Below, piece by piece: positions 1 through 11,225 of a DNA stretch of 64,000 nt (its first letter is position 1; each line of letters begins with the position of its first letter). This stretch comes from Ailurus styani (Eukaryota > Chordata > Mammalia > Carnivora > Ailuridae). The stretch spans positions 5,808,964 through 5,872,963 of the forward strand of contig LNAC01000276.1 of the NCBI GenBank assembly GCA_002007465.1. The letters run 5' to 3'. The position numbers and the translations under genes are program-made. The notes under the pieces were generated by a model, which worked only from the letters and a program-made list of their open reading frames with translations, did not search any database and was not told where the DNA came from.

Positions 1-158
1 CACGTCCCCAAGGCTCAGAGAGGGGAAGCGACTTGCCCAGAGTCGTACAGCAAGAGAGGCAGCCTGTGACCTCAGAAAAGAGGCTTGTCTGACCCCCAAA
101 CTCACAGTCGTTGGCACAGTCTTTAAAGTCAAGAGACTTTTTAAGATGTGTTTATTTA

Positions 159-192
<34 letters not shown>

Positions 193-1081
193 TGAGTGAG
201 CACTCGCGCACACAGGCTGGGGGAGGTGCCGAGGAAGGGACTTCCAGGCAGACTCCCCGCTGAGCCCGGACCCCGACTCGGGGCTGGATCTCTCGACCCT
301 GAGATCATGACCTGAGCGGAAACCAAGAGTTGAACACCCACCCGGGCGCCCCAAAGTCAAGAGACTCTCAAGATGCCTTGGGCACGTTGGCAGAGGAGGA
401 AGCTGAGGTCTGGTGGTGGAGTTTCTGCACCTCCCAGCAGACGCCTGATAAACGTTTAGGACCTGAAGACCCACTGTGTGCGTGCTCACTGAAAGCCTCG
501 CACACAGGATTATCTCATTTGATCCTCCCACGATCTCCCGAGTTGGGTGTGATCATCGTTCCCATTTTACAGAGGGGAAACGGAGCCTCGGAAAGGGGGG
601 CTCCCAGACCAAGTTTGCGCGGGCAGCAATAGGAAGGAGCTGATTCTGTGTTCGGTGCTATGTGCCAGGCCTTGTCCAGAGCACTTTGCATATTCATGAG
701 GAGCACTTCACTGCCCTAGGGCAAAGGTATCCTTAACGTTGGCTTTTTATGGATGAGGAAGTCAGTTTTGAGGTTCAGTCGCTTGCTACATTTATCGAGC
801 ACCTGCTGTGCACCCGTGTGTGCCGGACTCTGGGGCGTCCATCTCTGGTCTCAGGCCTGTGACCCTCCATACCAGCTGCATCTCCCACTTAAATGCAATA
901 CTGACTGCTGGCCATGGGCTCAACAAAATCAGCCGATGGTCACTGATGCTTGTCTGGAGCCTGACATCTAACCTTCCTGCTCGTCAGAACCCAGATCCTG
1001 GCCGGAGCTATTACCTGTTAAGGAGACTGCATTGTCAGGTGGTGAGCAGCCCGTCACTGGGAGAATCCAAGCAAGACTGCC
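1..1081. other. FCER2 upstream region with MIR fragments and one SINE
   Basis: Positions 1-120 and about 455-730 contain MIR-type sequence (cattttacag and 'gacttgcccag' signatures). A CAN-SINE lies between them. No coding exon was recognised; the FCER2 5' UTR exon and promoter presumably lie here or further left. Confidence 0.5.
139..352 (-). mobile_element. CAN-SINE (antisense) with 14-bp target-site duplication
   Basis: The reverse complement starts with the tRNA-like head (gcgcccgggtgg) and ends in a CT-rich tract and A-rich tail. It is flanked by identical 14-bp copies aaagtcaagagact at 125-138 and 353-366, showing retrotransposition into a MIR-like stretch. Confidence 0.9.
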
Positions 1082-2937
1082 ATGGAGGAGCATTCATACT
1101 CAGGTGAGAGGACTCTCTGGAACTGACACTGGCAAAACCAAGCACCTGACCCCTTACCTTTCTCCCAGGAGAGAAGAGTGGCTCCAGGGTCTCTCTCTGG
1201 GAAGAAGGCCCAGCCAGGGGTGAGGGGGAGGTGGGTCCTGACTGGCCTTCTAGGCACAGAGCCAGGCAGGAGAGGGAAGCCACAGGCCCCTCCCTTCCCT
1301 GACTCAACGCCCTCCAACAAAAAAACCCGCTCCAGCTGGGGTGCTGGGAGCCCAATAGAACTGGAAGCCAAGTAGCACGGGGACTCGGAACGAGGGGAGT
1401 TCGGCCTGATGAATCCTCACAGCCAGGGCGAGGGGAGGGGGCCCGGCTCCATGGTGGGGCCACAAGGTAGAGTCCTGGGGGACCCAGGGGTTGGGGTGAG
1501 GCCCCCGGGGCGGTGTGGGGGGGGTCTGGACATCCGGGGAAAAGGCTAGGGAAGAGCTCGGATATTGAGGAAGAACTGAGACCCGGGGTCCTGTGTTTGG
1601 GCCAGGACCGGGGCGAGGGTTGGCGGTCCGAGGGGAAGCAGGGCCCAGCTCTCTGGGCACGAGGCTGGAGATGTAGCGAGGGCGTGGGCGGGGGTAACTG
1701 AACCCAGAAGAGGGAAGAGGATCACGGGTGAGACCTGGGTGGGCGTCAGCCAGCGGATGAGTGGTCCGTGGAGGAAAAGTCTCAGCTTCTGGTCCTGGGC
1801 CTGTCTTTCTGGATGACAGAGAGCAGGCAAGGTGCGCCGGGGAGCCTGGGGGTCCCCTGAGATCCACTGCCTTCGTGCGGGCTCTGGACAGGCTCCCAGG
1901 ACTCAGGGGCCCTGGGTGATGGGGAGACGGGTTTGGCCGAGCCCAGTCTCAACCTCCCCCCTCTGGCTCTCTCCCCAGACCCGGCAGAGTTCCCAAAGTT
2001 TTCCAGAAGGCGGCGGTGCTGTGGGCAGGGAGTGCAGCTGGCGCTGCTGGGGCTGGCCACCGTCCTGCTGTGGGCCGGGCTGCTGACCCTGCTGCTCTTC
2101 TGGCGTGAGGACCCCCCCCCAGCCCCACGCAGTCTCCCTGTTGTGCTCCTTTCCAGGAGCCCAACACACCCTCGGAGTCCGGTTTTCCCATCGTGTCTCC
2201 TGCCTTGTCCCTACCAGTCCCCTCCCAAGCCCCTCCTGCCCACCTTGAGAGCTCCCCACCCCGTCCGGCACCCCTGTCTCCCGCCCTTTCCACACCTCCC
2301 GCACGGGATGCCCGAGGCCTCCATCCCCAGCTGACAGGTGGGGCGTGGGTGGTTGGGGGGCACCTGGAAACCCGTCTCTTCCCCGCTCTTCCTCCTCCCC
2401 AGATTGGGACACTGTGCAGAATCTGAAACAGCTAGAAGTAACCGCTGCCCAGAACGGTACGGAGGGGCCAAGTTGGGGAGGGGGTCTCTTGTCCTGCTTC
2501 TGCCACTGGCCACTGGGGGACGTGGGAGAAGGTCTGGGCTCCAGTGTCCCCCCCCAAACTGGGGGTCAGCCTGCATTTCCCCTCCCCTGGGGGTGAAAAC
2601 CCAGAGACTCTTGGAGGCGAGGGGGCTCTCAGGAGCACCTGCTGGAGAAGTCCTGTGTAATTGCTCCAGGCCTCAGTTCCCTCACCTGTAAAATGGGCAT
2701 CACCTCAGGGCTCTCGGGGCAGAAACAAGCTAAGCCTTGTGAAGCACTTAGACCCACGTCCAGTGAGCTTTCAAGAAATGCCCGCTTGGGCGACTGGGTG
2801 GCTCAGTGGGTTAAGCCTCTGCCTTCAGCTCAGGTCATGATCTCAGGGTCCTGGAATCGAGTCCCGCATCGGGCTCTCTGCTCATCAGGGAGCCTGCTTT
2901 CTCCTCTCTTTCTGCCTACCTCTCTGCCTACTTGTGA

Positions 2938-2975
<38 letters not shown>

Positions 2976-5900
2976 AAATAAATAAATAAATAAAATCTTT
3001 AAAAAAAAAAAAAAAGAAACGCCCGCTAACTTTACGTTTCATTCTGGGCGGGGGAGGGTACATGTGTTCATTCTATTCTTGCCTGCATTTTCCTGAGTAC
3101 TTTTGCCCCAAAAATGAAAAACGAAAATCTTCAGGTCCTGTGACCATGGGAGGGGGCCCTGCACTTGGGGCCGGGGGCGGGGAGCGACTGGCGAACCTGG
3201 CTTCCTGGCTCCTGAGGGCACATCTCTCCTGCCGCCCCAGTCTCTCGGGTTTCCAAGGACTTGGAAAGACACAACGGTGACCAGATGGCCCAGAAATCGC
3301 AGGGTGAGTGCCGTCAGCTCGGGTCTAGGAGGAGGAGAGGGGTGGGGGTTGGGGAAGCCTGGATTAACTTGTGGGCACAGTGCTCTAGAACACCTGTGAA
3401 CTCCAAAATGAGAGGTGACCCTGAAGACATGGGGGCCGGGGGGGCTGGGAGATGGGGGAGGGCCCCGAGGACTTGCTTGCCACTGAGCCCCCTCCCCTGC
3501 AACCAGCTGCCCAGGTCTCACAGAGCATAGAGGAAATCCGAGCTGAACAGAAGAGAATGAAAGCTCAGGGTGAGAAATTGGGGGCGGGGGGGGGAGATGC
3601 GGGGAGAGCTAGAGCTGGGAGGGACCGTGAGGCTGAGGGCTCCCGGACCCCCAACTCTGACACCAGCCCACCCCATCAGACTCCGAGCTCTCCCGGAACC
3701 TGGATGGACTTCGTTCGGACCTGAGCAACCTCAAGTCCCTGAGTGAGTCTTGGGAGGGGATGGGGGCGTGGGGGGGGGGCTGCCAGTTCATCTCTGACCG
3801 CTGTCTCCCACCCAATCACCCAAGGCTTGAACGAGAGACACGCAGCCTTACATTCACTGGAAAGACTCCAGCAGGAGGTGCTAAAGCTGTGGATAGAGCT
3901 GCACGCATCCAACGGTGAGTTGGTGTGTTAGCGCGTGCATGGGACACACGGGGTACGGTGACGTGGGAGGGACGTGTGCACGGGACCACGTGGATGGCAG
4001 AGTCCGCGGGGGACACACGAGCATTTCTTCCCGAGTCCAGCTCCTTCCCTGCACGTACGTGGAGCAGGTGCGGGGGGCGGGGCGCTCGAACACTTTTTTC
4101 CTCCTCAGGTAAAAGCATGGTTTCACCATCTCTGGGTTCTCTTTGCCTCTCTCTCCTCTGCCCATTGTGGCTCAGCAGAGAGTCATCAGCACCAAGTCCT
4201 CAGCCACAACCGTCCTGGAAGACTGTCTGACCCAGCTGGGGCGGAGGCGGGGGGGAAGGAGGGTCACCTCTGCAGCGATGGGGGCGATGCTGGTGGTCAT
4301 GAGGGGCGGGGGCCGGGGGGGCCGCCCCAGCAGGCTGCAGGAAGAGCAGACATTCACTGTGCCTTGAACCTGGGATAGGAACCTGGGCATTCCTGCCCTG
4401 ATGTCCTCCCCACCCTCACCCCCCCACCTTGACTTTTGGTTTTCCACCTCTGGGAAGCCCCAGCTGCCCCAAGTGGCAGAGAAAAGAGGAAGGCTCTGTG
4501 CTTGGTGTGAAGGAGTCCAGTCCCCTGGGACATTGTGTGGCTGTGGGAATCCCAGCAAGAAACCCGGCTGTGGTCCCTCTGGGGAGGGCTCTGGACCACG
4601 TTGACCCTGATGGATGACCTTTCGATTCCTACCCAGTCCCTGGGGAGGCCCGGGGTCTGAGCCCAGCTCCAGGGCTGTCTCTCGATGACTACGCAACACG
4701 CAGCCAGGGCACTTTCCTCGAAGTTTTCTTCTGCCCCCTCCCCCGGCCAAATTTAATTTCTTTAGTTATGTGAAGAGAGAGAGCATGAGCAGGGGGAGGA
4801 GCAGAGGGAAAGGGACAAGCAGACTCCCCGCTGAGCACAGAGCCTGATGCGGGGCTCGATCTCACGGCCCCAAGATCATGAGTCAGATACCCAACTGACT
4901 GAGCCACCCAGGCACCCCCCATCAAAATTTTCCTCAAGGGCCCAGAGATACTCTCTTCCTGTTTTACTGTGGCCCACTCCCCTGCACCAAGGGTCACATA
5001 TGGGTCACCGGTTCATGGGTCAGAAACACATCCTGCTTTGTTCCTCATGGAGGTTGTGGACCCCAGACCCCTAAAAAATTCCACCAAAGCTATGGAGCCC
5101 TCTCTTCCTATCATTCCAAGAAAATCTATTCTAAATCAAGAGTGAGTCAGCCCACTAATAGTGGGTTTAACCTTGCACCTGGGAGGGCTGGGTGGTGGCG
5201 ACAGTGCCCAAGAGTTTCCTTAGGGTGGGGACAAGATGGACAGAGACCAAGGTGGGCTCAAGGTCAAGGCCAGGCGGACCCAGCCCTCCAGGACCCCCCT
5301 CCATAAGCTCTCCCGACCAATTCCTCCAACTGGACAAAAATCATCTCCATTTCCCCAAACGTGGCAAGAGTCTTGTTTTGGGGGTGCCGGTAGCAAGGGT
5401 GCCCAGGGCTGTTATTGGAGCCGTTGGTGGGGACAAGACACGAGGAAAGTGATGCTGGCGATCTTGGCCTCACCCCGTCGGCACTGGTGGTGGCCGTGGT
5501 AGTGGCAGCGGAGGGAGGTTGCTGGCCATCCTGGGCCCCTCTGGTGATGATGGTGGTGACGAAGAGGTCGCCGGCACGGGTTGGTGTTCGTTGCCGTGGT
5601 GTTGGCAGTTGAGGTGCTTCTGACCGTGAAGGGGTTTGTGGTGATGACAGACCACGCTTGGTGGCTGAGGGGCCACTGGCCACGGAGCTGGTGACGTGGG
5701 GATGCCGACGGTGACTGATACGCTGCCGGCTGCGGGTCTGTGTGGGGCTGGCGCTGCGGAGGCTGAGGTGCCGCTGGCCAAGAGCCCCTTGATGTTGGTG
5801 TCCGTGGGGGGCACTCCGCTCCGGTCGGGGTCTCTGTGACGTCGCTGCCGGCTGTGAGGCGCTCCTGCCGGGGAGCTGCTCTTGCCCAACGGCGGCAGAG

Positions 5901-7091
5901 CTCCGGGGAAGGCAGCCTGCGAGACTTTGTTAGGCTCTGGGGTGGGTCTGCTTTCAGCCCGGACCCCAGGGGTGACTCCAGGAGAGACGCTGCCACCCGC
6001 TCTGCCTGTCGTACCCACGGTGCCGGCCACAGCGCCAGCCACAACACCAGCCACAACACTCACCACCACGGCGCCAGCCACCACACTCACCCCCACGGCG
6101 CCAGCCACAGCATCCACCACAGCGCCAGCCACAGTGCCAGCCACAGTGCCAGCCACCACACTCACCACCACGGCGCCAGCCACGCCATCCACCACGGTGC
6201 CTGCCAGGGTGCCGACCACAGCGCCAGCTACAGTGCCAGTCACAGCATCCACCACGGTGCCCGCCATGACACCCTCCACGGCATCTGCCACGGTGCCCCC
6301 CACAGCTGCCCCCCTGAGCCTCTCCTCCACCTCAGGCTCCACATGTAACACGTGCCCCGAGAAGTGGGTCAACTTCCAGAGGAAGTGCTACTACTTCGGC
6401 GAGGAACCCAAGCGGTGGATCCAGGCCCGGTTTGCTTGCAGCAAATTGCAAGGCCAGCTGGTCAGCATCCACAGCCAAGAGGAGCAGGTGAGCCTGAGCT
6501 GGGGGGCGGGGGGGGGGCGGGGGGTCCGCACTTCGACCTCTTGTGCGGCGGGAGGGCCCCGGGCACGACTCCCCAGCCCCTCGGATCCTGTCCTGCTCCC
6601 CAGGGCTTCCTGGCCAAACACGCCAACAGGAAGGGCACCTGGATTGGCCTTCGGGACCTGGACAGAGAGGGGGAGTTTATCTGGATGGACAAGGGCCCCC
6701 TGAACTATAGGTGAGCAGGGGGAATGTAAGGGAGACCGAGGCCCCGACTCAGAGAGGGGGTACCTGTCTGCGATGGCCGGCCTGGGGGGGCGGGCAGACC
6801 CGGGTGGGGGTGAGGGCATGCAGGGGGCGGGCATTCCTGCGCTGCAGGGATGGGGCGGGCAGGCCCAGACTCTGAGGGATGCGTCTAGGCTGGAGGCATG
6901 AGGGCTCCTTCCCGTCCCCCTGAACCCTCTGACCCAAAGCCTTCCGCCTCAGCAACTGGCGGCCGGGGGAGCCCAACAACGCGGGCCAGGGCGAGGACTG
7001 TGTGATGATGCAGGGCTCCGGGCAGTGGAATGATGCCTTCTGCAGCAGCCGGCTGGACGGCTGGGTGTGTGACCGGATGGCCACGTGCTGA
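1082..7091 (+). CDS. FCER2: Low-affinity IgE receptor FCER2 (CD23), complete coding region
   Basis: Type II membrane C-type lectin that binds IgE on B cells and other leukocytes. Coding exons read from splice sites: 1082-1103 (isoform a start, MEEHSYS), 1979-2104, 2403-2456, 3241-3303, 3507-3569, 3680-3742, 3825-3914, 6336-6487, 6604-6710, 6953-7091. All junctions keep phase, giving 292 aa. The exon at 1979 encodes a basic RRRRCC stretch followed by the membrane segment. Three consecutive 63-nt exons encode the 21-residue coiled-coil stalk repeats seen in human CD23. An N-V-S glycosylation sequon is formed across the 2456/3241 junction. The last three exons form the lectin domain ([22 protein letters not shown]). 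Human CD23 is 321 aa; this one stops directly after MATC, so the C-terminal tail is absent. It converges on TRAPPC5. Identity is very secure; the 5' noncoding exon was not located. Confidence 0.95.
1409..1466 (+). CDS. FCER2: Alternative first coding exon of FCER2 (CD23b-type start)
   Basis: An ATG at 1409 opens MNPHSQ, which matches the human CD23b N-terminus MNPPSQ. In human this exon is driven by a separate promoter and replaces the CD23a start. It joins the exon at 1979 in phase 1. The homologous donor point (after G1427) reads GC rather than GT; a normal GT donor in the same phase follows G1466 and would add 13 residues, including an internal Met at 1451. Which donor is used cannot be told from sequence. 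Confidence 0.7.
2640..2786 (-). repeat. MIR fragment in FCER2 intron
   Basis: It carries the antisense MIR signature: a 'cctcagttccctcacctgtaaaatggg' type core around 2672-2698, followed by a 'gtgaagcacttag' segment. Confidence 0.6.
2787..3013 (+). mobile_element. CAN-SINE in FCER2 intron
   Basis: A tRNA-like head (gactgggtggctcagtggg), a CT microsatellite, an aaataaat tract and a poly(A) tail are present in order. The target-site duplication is aagaaatgcccgct (2773-2786) and aagaaacgcccgct (3014-3027), one mismatch in 14. Confidence 0.92.
4752..4918 (-). mobile_element. CAN-SINE (antisense) in FCER2 intron
   Basis: The reverse complement of the tRNA-like head ends near 4918 (ccacccaggcacc), with the CT-rich tail toward 4752. 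Confidence 0.85.
5440..6330. repeat. Minisatellite block in the FCER2 intron before the lectin exons
   Basis: The right part (about 5990-6320) is a degenerate repeat of CA-rich units around a gcgccagccac core. A larger unit repeats at 102 bp: acactcaccaccacggcgcc occurs at 6056 and again at 6158. Unit spacing is in multiples of three, so one plus-strand frame stays open and reads as Thr/Ala/Pro-rich. The left part (about 5460-5850) has the opposite strand bias, G/T-rich on the plus strand. The block lies directly against the polypyrimidine tract and acceptor (AG 6334-6335) of the first lectin exon. Confidence 0.85.
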
Positions 7092-8530
7092 CCGCCCGGA
7101 CGCCCCCTCGGCCCCGCGGGGGTTCACCGGGCCCTGCTCCGGGACCCACACCCTGACAGTCCCCAGCCCCCCTGCCAGGTGCACCCCCTGCGTCGCACCC
7201 CCGCCTCAGACACAGGAGCAGCCAGGCCCGCCGCGGGGCTCTGAGGACCCTCAGCCATTGATAGCTCAGGTCCCGGCCGCATTTTCTCCTGCCCAAGCGG
7301 AAGAAGGGCTGTGGGCCCACCCCCAGCTCCTGCCACCTCCCCAGAGGGCCCGTCCCCGGCTCCTCAGCCCAGCTGGCTGTCACCATGTCCCTGCCTTCAA
7401 GTGCTCAGAGTACCCGCCTCAGAACTTTCTGGAGAGCAGGGGTGGATGCCGCAGGCCCCTGTGTGCTTCCTCTGTCGGGCCCACCCACCGTCCGCTGGAG
7501 TCAGGAGTAGACCACGCCCCAGCCCACCCCTGGCCTCCCCGGACGCAGCCCCCGGGGCCTAGGCCCCCCAGGGAGAAGACCCCAGGCTCAGGCAGCCAGG
7601 CTCCCTACCCAGCCCATGTCAATATAATGGGGTGAGGAGGACCCCTTCCCAGGAGCCTCGCTGGCTCTTGTCTGCAGACGCAGGAGCTGAGAGTTCCAGA
7701 ACCTGCTGTCTGAGGCCACCTTGGAGTGTCCAGAACAACTGAAATGGCATTTGTACCTCCCCACTTGCCCCGGCGCCCCCACTCCTAGTTTCCTACAAGA
7801 AGCATTTACTAGACAGGGCTGGAGATGAAGACTCTGGAGTCCAGTGCAGCTGAGAATGCCCCTAGACCCCCAAGAATACTTCAGGGCCAGGCAGTGGGCG
7901 ACCCTGAGCCAGCCTGCAGGCAGGAGGGCTGCCCCCCTCATGAGCCCCCACATGAGACGTGCTCGGAATGGGCCTGGTGCACGGAAGGCCCTGGGGAAGT
8001 GAGGGCAGGCCCGCAGGTGGCCTGGTCACCCGGTCCAGAGGTATTGGGAGGCGTATGTGACACCAGCCCCAGGTCTGGCCCAGGTCAGGCCCTGCACCAG
8101 AGGCTGAGGAGGGAGGCAGGCCAGGATCACAGGACACCCTGCATTAAGCTCCTCTCCCGCCCACCCCACCCCCAATTCCTGGCCTAGAAGAGGAAGACCC
8201 AGACTGTTCACGTGCTTCTCAGGCCCCCTAGAGGGGACTCCACGAGGAGAGGCCCCTGCCGGACCATGTGGGACCTGGGAGTCAAGGCCCGGGCCAAGGG
8301 GGCTGGGGAGGGCGCTATAGTGGCCCCCGAGGGGGCCGGGGTAGAGCCAGGCCCAGGTTACCTGTTGTCTAGCCACCGTTCACCGGATTTCCACCTCCTC
8401 CAGACGCCCCCTTGGCACTGCAGGCCAGTGTATAACCCCCCACCCCCACTCTGCCACTCAGGCCAGCAATGGGGTCACACTCGGCACCTGTTTCCCTCAC
8501 TGCCCCCTCCGAATCCTCAGGGAAAGCCAT
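7092..8530 (+). other. FCER2 3' UTR and downstream DNA
   Basis: No coding exon is recognisable here. An AATATA hexamer at 7621-7626 is a possible poly(A) signal for FCER2. A canonical AATAAA occurs only at 9093-9098, inside an L2-like repeat. The stretch is GC-rich and otherwise unremarkable. Confidence 0.45.
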
Positions 8531-9115
8531 GTGCAGAATCTGCCCACTTCTCACCACCCCCAGCAACCGCTTTGGTGTAGCCCCCATCCTAGCTTGCCTC
8601 GCTTTCCTTCTTCACTGCCTCACACCTTCCAGAAGTCTCCTTCTGGCTCTGAGAAAAACAAAACAACAGACCAAAGTCTTACAGGGTGCTTTGCAATTGC
8701 AGAATCCCTGCAACTTGCCTTGTCTCCCCAGCTTCACCTCTGCTCGCCCCTTCCCCAACCCCAGCACCCGCACCAGCCTCTTCGCTGGCACTTGCGCTTG
8801 GAGGCTCGCTCCTGCCTCAGGGCCTTTGCACATGTCCCCTCCCCCACTTGCTCCTCAGTGAGGGCTATCCTGGGCTCCCCCTCCCTCCCATTGAAAATGA
8901 CACCCCTGACTCCAGATCCCTTTTATCTCACCCTACCTTCTCACTGCAAACTCTTTCCCTTCCGAGAAAATGTGTCATTCACCGATCTGTGTGTTCTCAC
9001 CTCCCATGGGCCTGAATGTTACCCTCAGGGGAGCAGAAGCTTCTGTTTTGTTCTCAGCTGTGACCCCTGCACCTGACCCATAGTAGGTGTTCAATAAACA
9101 TCTGTCGAAAAATGA
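8530..9115 (+). repeat. LINE-2-like relic
   Basis: It contains the L2 3' signatures 'cctcagggcctttgcac' near 8816 and 'catagtaggtgttcaataaa' near 9079. Coding capacity is gone. Confidence 0.6.
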
Positions 9116-10284
9116 ATGTGTGTCTGTGGGCAAATGACCTCTTCTCTCAGAACCTGCCTTGTGGTCTCTTAAATGAGGGCAGGCATGACGCCTGCCTGCT
9201 TCACCAAGGGCTGGTGTTGGGTTCCTCTTCCTCACTCCCCACCCCACACCCTGGCTGGGGCTTTGGTAGACACTGTGTTTGCAGCCCAGAGCGTCCTGTC
9301 GGAGCTGCTGCGATGGGAAACCTGCCAGATCTGTTCTTCTGGGTGCTCCACCCGCACTCTTAGAGGTCATCCCACACCTCCCTTGTCCACAAGTCCCTCC
9401 TCCCCCTCAGCAGGGAGAAACAGACCCCGGGTCCTGTCCCAGCCAGCCGGCCGGCGCCCCGGGGAGCAGCCCCTCTGCCCCGCCCACTCTTTCTCTTCCC
9501 TGGCATCCTTCGCTGTTGAGCCTCTGGGTGCAGCTGGCTGGCCCGTTCCTGCGTCCCTTGCTTCTGCAATGTGCCCCTCACCCAGCGGGCCCCAGAAGCC
9601 ACTCTCCAGGGGCTCTGGGGGACACCTCAGGCTGCTAAACCCAGGGACTCCTGCAGCGCCCCCCCCCGGCTTTCCAGGGAGCCCCGGCTCACGCCTCAAT
9701 CCTGTGGCTTCCATCCCTGCCCGGACACTTAGACAGCCCTCCTGGACTCCAGATCTCAAATCATGGTTAGCCTCCTAGAAACAGCCCCCTCACCCAATTC
9801 AGACTGCCACCCTGATCACCCCCTCCCCCAGCTCCCTCGGGGCCCCTTCCCTCCCCCAGCCAACAGCTATTTCCTGCCCACGACCGTCCCAGGGCTATAC
9901 ATGGTGGCTGCCCATGTCCTTTGCCGGGGGCTGGAACTGCACCCTGATCAGACTCGGCACCCAGGCTCTCCCCACCTCAAGCCGACCTCCACAATGCACC
10001 CCAAAAAGCAACGGAGACTGCATCCACTCCACCCCTAAATCCTCCGTCAACAGTAAGGGGACCCAGGCAAGGGGACCTGAAGTTCTCTTTCACGTCAGAC
10101 TTGTTCAAGTCTGGGAGGAGGGGAAGGAAGGAAGGGAAATTTGAACAAGCCCCCCCATCCCCCTCCAAAATCTGGCAGAATTTACCTTGGGGAGGAGGAG
10201 TGATCAGGAACTCGGGGAGAGTGGTGGGTCAAAAGGAAAGAATCGGCTGCCTTAAGTGTCATAGTTTACTTTTTAAACAAGAAA
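9116..10284. other. Intergenic DNA between FCER2 and TRAPPC5
   Basis: GC-moderate, C-rich DNA with short open frames that lack splice context or recognisable domains. No gene is seen. Confidence 0.5.
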
Positions 10285-10722
10285 CACACGAGCATCGGCT
10301 GGCTGGGTTGGTAGAGCACCCACTCTTTTTTTTTTTTTTTTAAAGATTTTATTTNNNAGCAGAGAGCCCGATGCGGGCCTCGATCCCAGGACGCTGAGAT
10401 CATGACCTGAGCCGAAAGCAGAGGCTTTAACCCACTGAGCCACCCAGGCGCCCGAGCACCCACTCTTGATCCTAACCAGGGTTGCTGAGTTTGAGCCCCA
10501 TTGGGTGGAGATTACTTAAAAATAAAATCTTTAGGGTGCCTGGGTGGCTCAGTGGGTTAAAGCCTCTGCCTTCGGTTCAGGTCATGATCTCAGGGTCCTG
10601 GGATCGAGGCCCGCATCCGGCTCTCTGCTCGGCGGAGAGCCTGCTCCCTCCTCTCTCTCTGCCTGCTTCTCTGCCTACTTGTGATCTCTCTCTCTGTCAA
10701 ATAAATAAATAAAATCTTAAAA

Positions 10723-10765
<43 letters not shown>

Positions 10766-11112
10766 AAATAAAATCTTTAAAAATAAAATAAAGGGGTGCC
10801 TGGGTGGCTCAGTCAGTTAAGCATCTACCTTCGGCTCAGGTCATGATCCCAGGGTCCTGGGATCGAGTCCCGCATCGGGCTCAATGCTCTGCAAGAAGCC
10901 TGCTTCTCCCGCCAAACAAAGTCTTTAAAATAAAAATAAAATAAAACAAGGGCGCCTTGGTGACTCAGTTGGTTATGCATCTGCCTTCAGCTCAGGTCAT
11001 GATCCCCGTCCGGGTCCTGGGATCGAGCCCCGCATCAGGCTCCCTGCTCAGCGGGGAGTCTGCTTCTCCCGCTCACTCAAGTAAATAAACAAAATCTTAA
11101 AAAATAATAGTA
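10285..11112. mobile_element. Pile-up of five CAN-SINEs, one nested
   Basis: An older sense SINE (about 10285-10532) is split by a younger antisense SINE (about 10326-10453). The insertion is bracketed by 12-bp copies gagcacccactc at 10314-10325 and 10454-10465. Three further sense SINEs follow head to tail at about 10533-10790, 10795-10945 and 10948-11110, separated by aaat microsatellites. The antisense copy lacks its CT tract, and a 3-N gap (10355-10357) sits exactly there, so the assembly is incomplete. Confidence 0.88.
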
Positions 11113-11225
11113 AACAATGAACATAAATGTGTTCATAGATCATCGATATTAACTTCAGAATATCGTAGGCGCCCGGATGATTCTGAGGTAAGTCACCCAT
11201 TTCCTCAGGTCTCTAGAGGCAGAGT

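Noticed and set aside
5470..6372. A 300-aa minus-strand open frame rich in Val, Ala and Gly
   Set aside because: It is the complement of the in-phase minisatellite and carries no splice or domain evidence.
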